From Spirochaetales bacterium (lineage in GTDB: Bacteria > Spirochaetota > Spirochaetia > Sphaerochaetales > Sphaerochaetaceae): 9,166 nucleotides of DNA. The stretch is from NCBI GenBank assembly GCA_022785155.1, contig JALFRH010000209.1, positions 1-9,166 on the forward strand. The letters are read 5' to 3'. How positions within the stretch are numbered: position 1 is the first letter of the stretch; the number at the start of each line of letters is the position of its first letter. A program made the translations under genes and the position numbers. Below the pieces are notes generated by a model. It did not search any database and was not told the origin of the DNA. It saw only the letters and a program-made list of their open reading frames with translations. Shown here piece by piece: positions 6,955 to 9,166 of this stretch.

Positions 6955-8175
6955 ATGCTCAAATATAATAGCCAAGACTTCATGACACTTATTTCCAATA
7001 TAACAGGGTGCAAGTTCTGCCACTACAATGGAGACCAAAGTGTGCTGGAAGAATATGAAAAGACACAATGTCTTCTTCCCCAGATACAGACCATGATGAG
7101 AAAAGATGAGCTATCCAAACTATGCTCCCTAATTGAGGAGCGGACCTTCTATAGAGTCCTGGATGAATTTGGAATAGTAATGCTGATCTTTTCTTTTATG
7201 GGTGACATATGGATATCATCACCCTTTATCAGGAAGGAGTGGAACCGTGACAAAATGGAGAGGATATTGGCATCTGCCGCCATAAAAGCCTCCATGCTTC
7301 CTTCCCTTGAACTCTATTATACATCCCTTCCCCTTTTGTCCAGTACAAGGATGATGAAGCTTATAATGGCTCTCATCAATTCATATTCGCCAATGGAAGA
7401 GGAGTTTGATTTTGTTCCTCTTGACGGAGGGATGATAGGAGAGATGAAGCAGAATAGAATAATAGACCAAGATGCAGATTATTCCTTTGTTTATAGACGT
7501 TATGATATAGAGAATAGATTTCTTCGCATGATAAAAGAAGGGAACATAGATGAACTGAATGCCTCCATGAAGGATATGATCGATTTCTCCCAGTACAATG
7601 ACTCCACCCTATTTACGGGACTATACAGAAAGAATATATCTTCCGGAATGTCTGTTCTCAGGACCCTGGCACGAAAGGCGGCGGAAGATGCAGGCGTCAG
7701 CGTCATCACCATAGACATCATCACCCAAAGGGCAGTACAGAAGATAGATTCTGAAATAAGACAAAGCGAAATAATCAATATTACAAAGGAGATGATTACA
7801 GAACTGACGGAGGAAGTGAGAAAGGTAAACCAGCTTTTTGTAGGTATTTCCCCTTCCATATCCCGATGCATAAACCACATCAGGCTCCACTATCCTGACA
7901 ACATCACCCTAGACGATCTTTGCTCCATTTCCTCAATGTCCAAGGCTAACCTTACAAGAAGATTCCAAAAGGAAACAGGAACCACCATATCTACATACAT
8001 AAGAAATGCCAGATGCCACCATGCTGTGGCGCTATTGGAGGAAGGTGTATTGACCATCAAGGAAATAGCCGGATATGTAGGATATCCGGACTATAACTAT
8101 TTTTCCAAAGTATTCCGTTCCTATGCCGGAGTCTCTCCCTTGGAGTATAGAAGGCAGCACATGAAAAAGAAATGA
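6955..8175 (+). CDS. AraC-family transcriptional regulator
   Basis: A 406-residue regulator. The C-terminal DNA-binding domain (about 303-401) has two helix-turn-helix units: ITLDDLCSISSMSKANLTRRF (317-337) and LTIKEIAGYVGYPDYNYFSKVF (366-387), followed by the AraC signature end GVSPLEYRR (392-400). The long N-terminal part (1-300) is not the small cupin of E. coli AraC. It contains a sensor-like segment (FYRVLDEFGIVMLIFSF, 65-81) and a helical region around 180-270 (YDIENRFLRMIKEGN; LRTLARKAAEDAGVSV) typical of long Firmicutes-type AraC proteins. It is divergent from the glycoside operon and most likely activates it on sensing the imported sugar, and may control itself. An in-frame stop (TAG, 6946-6948) lies just upstream, so ATG 6955 is the first possible ATG. 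No Shine-Dalgarno sequence precedes it. The inducer is unknown. Confidence 0.92.
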   Translation: MLKYNSQDFMTLISNITGCKFCHYNGDQSVLEEYEKTQCLLPQIQTMMRKDELSKLCSLIEERTFYRVLDEFGIVMLIFSFMGDIWISSPFIRKEWNRDKMERILASAAIKASMLPSLELYYTSLPLLSSTRMMKLIMALINSYSPMEEEFDFVPLDGGMIGEMKQNRIIDQDADYSFVYRRYDIENRFLRMIKEGNIDELNASMKDMIDFSQYNDSTLFTGLYRKNISSGMSVLRTLARKAAEDAGVSVITIDIITQRAVQKIDSEIRQSEIINITKEMITELTEEVRKVNQLFVGISPSISRCINHIRLHYPDNITLDDLCSISSMSKANLTRRFQKETGTTISTYIRNARCHHAVALLEEGVLTIKEIAGYVGYPDYNYFSKVFRSYAGVSPLEYRRQHMKKK

Positions 8176-8238
8176 CAAGGGATTTTTTTAAGCCATTGTA
8201 CTACATCCTTATAGCACTATGAGCATTGGAAGAGAAAA
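8176..8238. other. Short convergent intergenic gap, no clear terminator
   Basis: These 63 bases lie between the convergent stops of the AraC gene and the tocopherol-cyclase-like gene. A run of seven T (8183-8189) can pair imperfectly with the A-rich end of the AraC gene, and a six-pair stem (8208-8213 with 8218-8223, one G-T pair) occurs without a T tract. Neither is a convincing intrinsic terminator in either direction. Confidence 0.4.
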
Positions 8239-9166
8239 CTAACAATCATACTCCCCATATTCACAGCCTACGTTTCTGCAATAGATATCGTCAATAAGCT
8301 TCTTACCTCTGTAGAGCTTTACGCTACCCTCTCCATTACCACCGTTGAAAAGACGATTATGCCTCTTTTTACCATTGGGGGCCTCGTAGTTTACCAGAAG
8401 CATATCTTTTTTCTTACAGGAAATATCCGTCACCATACGATATAAGAGGTTCTTCTGCTCCACATGCCAGATTATATCGGTATCGGTTTCCTTGGAATGG
8501 AACTTTGTCCTGGTGAAGGTCCAGAACTTCGAGAAGTTGAACTCATAACACTTTCCTTTATACCAGAATGCAGATAACAGCTTACGCCTAAGAGGAATAG
8601 GTCCTATCTTAGGGCACCCTCCTCCTATATCGAAGACGCTGTCCCCTAGTTTCTCTCCGGTAATTCTGCTTTCCAGATTGCAGGATGAAAGCCAAACCCA
8701 AGGAGAAGTAAAATCCTTACCCCAGTTCTTGTCACTGTAGCCATAACAGGTATCCGGGGATACAAGGTATTTCTCTCCATTCCAGTTCACTTCCCCGGAA
8801 AACTCTGTCTTCATTCCCTCGGCATGCCAGAACATTTCAAAGAGTTGGATTCTACGAAAGAGCTTCCCAGCCCCGTAGCCTACGTTGAATGCAACCTTCT
8901 TGTCTATCTTGAGATCCCATTCCACAAAACCGTTTTGGCACATCCAATGGCTGTTGCTTTCTGCATTCTCAACCTTAACTTTTCCATACATTCTGTCTTC
9001 AGTGCAGAAACAATCCTGGGCTTTCACTGAAAATGGTGTTTTATATGATACTTCAATGTTGTTCCATCCGAAGAATCTATGGATTTGGGCGGCATCCTCC
9101 CCCCAAGCCCCTGCCTTTACCATCAGATATGAAGGTCTGATCCCCGACTCTCTGTTCTTTTCCAAC
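8239..9166 (-). CDS. Tocopherol-cyclase-like protein (5' end beyond window)
   Basis: The visible 308 codons run from the right edge to a TAG at 8239-8241. The frame is open at the edge; a TTG at 9165 could serve as a start, but the family's N-terminus normally begins earlier, so I treat the gene as truncated by the window. The segment WHAEGMKTEFSGEVNWNGEKY (113-133), YGYSDKNWGKDF (141-152) and SPWVWLSSCNL (154-164) matches the signature region of the tocopherol cyclase-like family (PF14249, related to plant VTE1). VFDIGGG (178-183) and FSKFWTFTRTKF (211-222) further support a bacterial member. Bacteria of this type are not expected to make tocopherol; homologues in gut anaerobes are uncharacterised, and a lipocalin-like beta-barrel binding or cyclising a hydrophobic ligand is inferred from the family only. 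It has eleven cysteines in the visible part, including the last residue, and no membrane segment. Convergent with the AraC gene, so probably a separate transcription unit. Confidence 0.8.
   Translation of the reverse strand, partial: LEKNRESGIRPSYLMVKAGAWGEDAAQIHRFFGWNNIEVSYKTPFSVKAQDCFCTEDRMYGKVKVENAESNSHWMCQNGFVEWDLKIDKKVAFNVGYGAGKLFRRIQLFEMFWHAEGMKTEFSGEVNWNGEKYLVSPDTCYGYSDKNWGKDFTSPWVWLSSCNLESRITGEKLGDSVFDIGGGCPKIGPIPLRRKLLSAFWYKGKCYEFNFSKFWTFTRTKFHSKETDTDIIWHVEQKNLLYRMVTDISCKKKDMLLVNYEAPNGKKRHNRLFNGGNGEGSVKLYRGKKLIDDIYCRNVGCEYGEYDC

Noticed and set aside
6932..6957. Alternative operon promoter TTGAGC / TATATT on the minus strand
   Set aside because: The 19-bp spacer and partial matches are weak; kept only as an alternative to the -10 at 6901-6906.
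7500..7890. Minus-strand open frames of 126 and 89 codons opposite the AraC gene
   Set aside because: They are shadows of the conserved regulator frame; no ribosome site and no recognisable domain.
8164..8223. Possible terminator hairpins between the convergent genes
   Set aside because: The A/T stem with the T7 run is imperfect and has no GC-rich core; the second stem (8208-8223) has six pairs with one G-T and no T tract in either direction.
1..9166. Mobile elements, CRISPR arrays, tRNA/rRNA genes, riboswitches
   Set aside because: No transposase or integrase motifs, no regularly spaced repeats and no recognisable structured RNA; apart from two short spacers the window is filled with coding sequence.

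Overview
The window looks like accessory carbohydrate-metabolism DNA from an anaerobic, probably gut-associated bacterium of moderate-to-low GC content. AGA/AGG arginine and ATA isoleucine codons are common throughout, and the gene content (GPH-family sugar symporter, cytoplasmic GH1/GH2/GH78 hydrolases, a long AraC regulator of the kind common in Firmicutes, and a bacterial tocopherol-cyclase-like protein) fits Clostridia/Lachnospiraceae or gut Spirochaetes. I cannot place it more closely from sequence alone, and there is no rRNA or tRNA to help.

Layout. Bases 1-6861 are one minus-strand operon, read right to left: GPH/MFS_2 symporter (5401-6861), GH2 beta-glycosidase (3212-5404), GH1 beta-glycosidase (1909-3219), a TIM-barrel sugar isomerase/epimerase-like protein (1064-1912), and the first 361 residues of a GH78 alpha-L-rhamnosidase (1-1085) that runs off the left edge. 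Every junction inside the operon overlaps (4, 8, 4 and 22 bases), and each gene has a purine-rich ribosome binding site within the end of its upstream neighbour. A 93-bp divergent spacer (6862-6954) separates the operon from an AraC-family regulator on the plus strand (6955-8175). The spacer carries a near-consensus sigma-70 promoter for the regulator and two copies of the 9-mer ATAGAAATA, candidate regulator half-sites. After a 63-bp convergent gap, a minus-strand tocopherol-cyclase-like gene (8239-9166) runs off the right edge and is probably a separate unit.

How it may work. None of the hydrolases has a visible signal peptide, so the simplest reading is that the symporter brings an intact rhamnose-decorated glycoside or oligosaccharide into the cell. 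There GH78 would remove rhamnose, GH1 and GH2 would cleave beta-linked sugars (glucose, galactose or glucuronate), and the TIM-barrel protein would process a released or modified sugar. The AraC protein would sense the substrate and activate the operon. The substrate (a plant flavonoid or saponin glycoside, or a pectin fragment) is inference. No mobile element, CRISPR array, RNA gene or origin was recognised.
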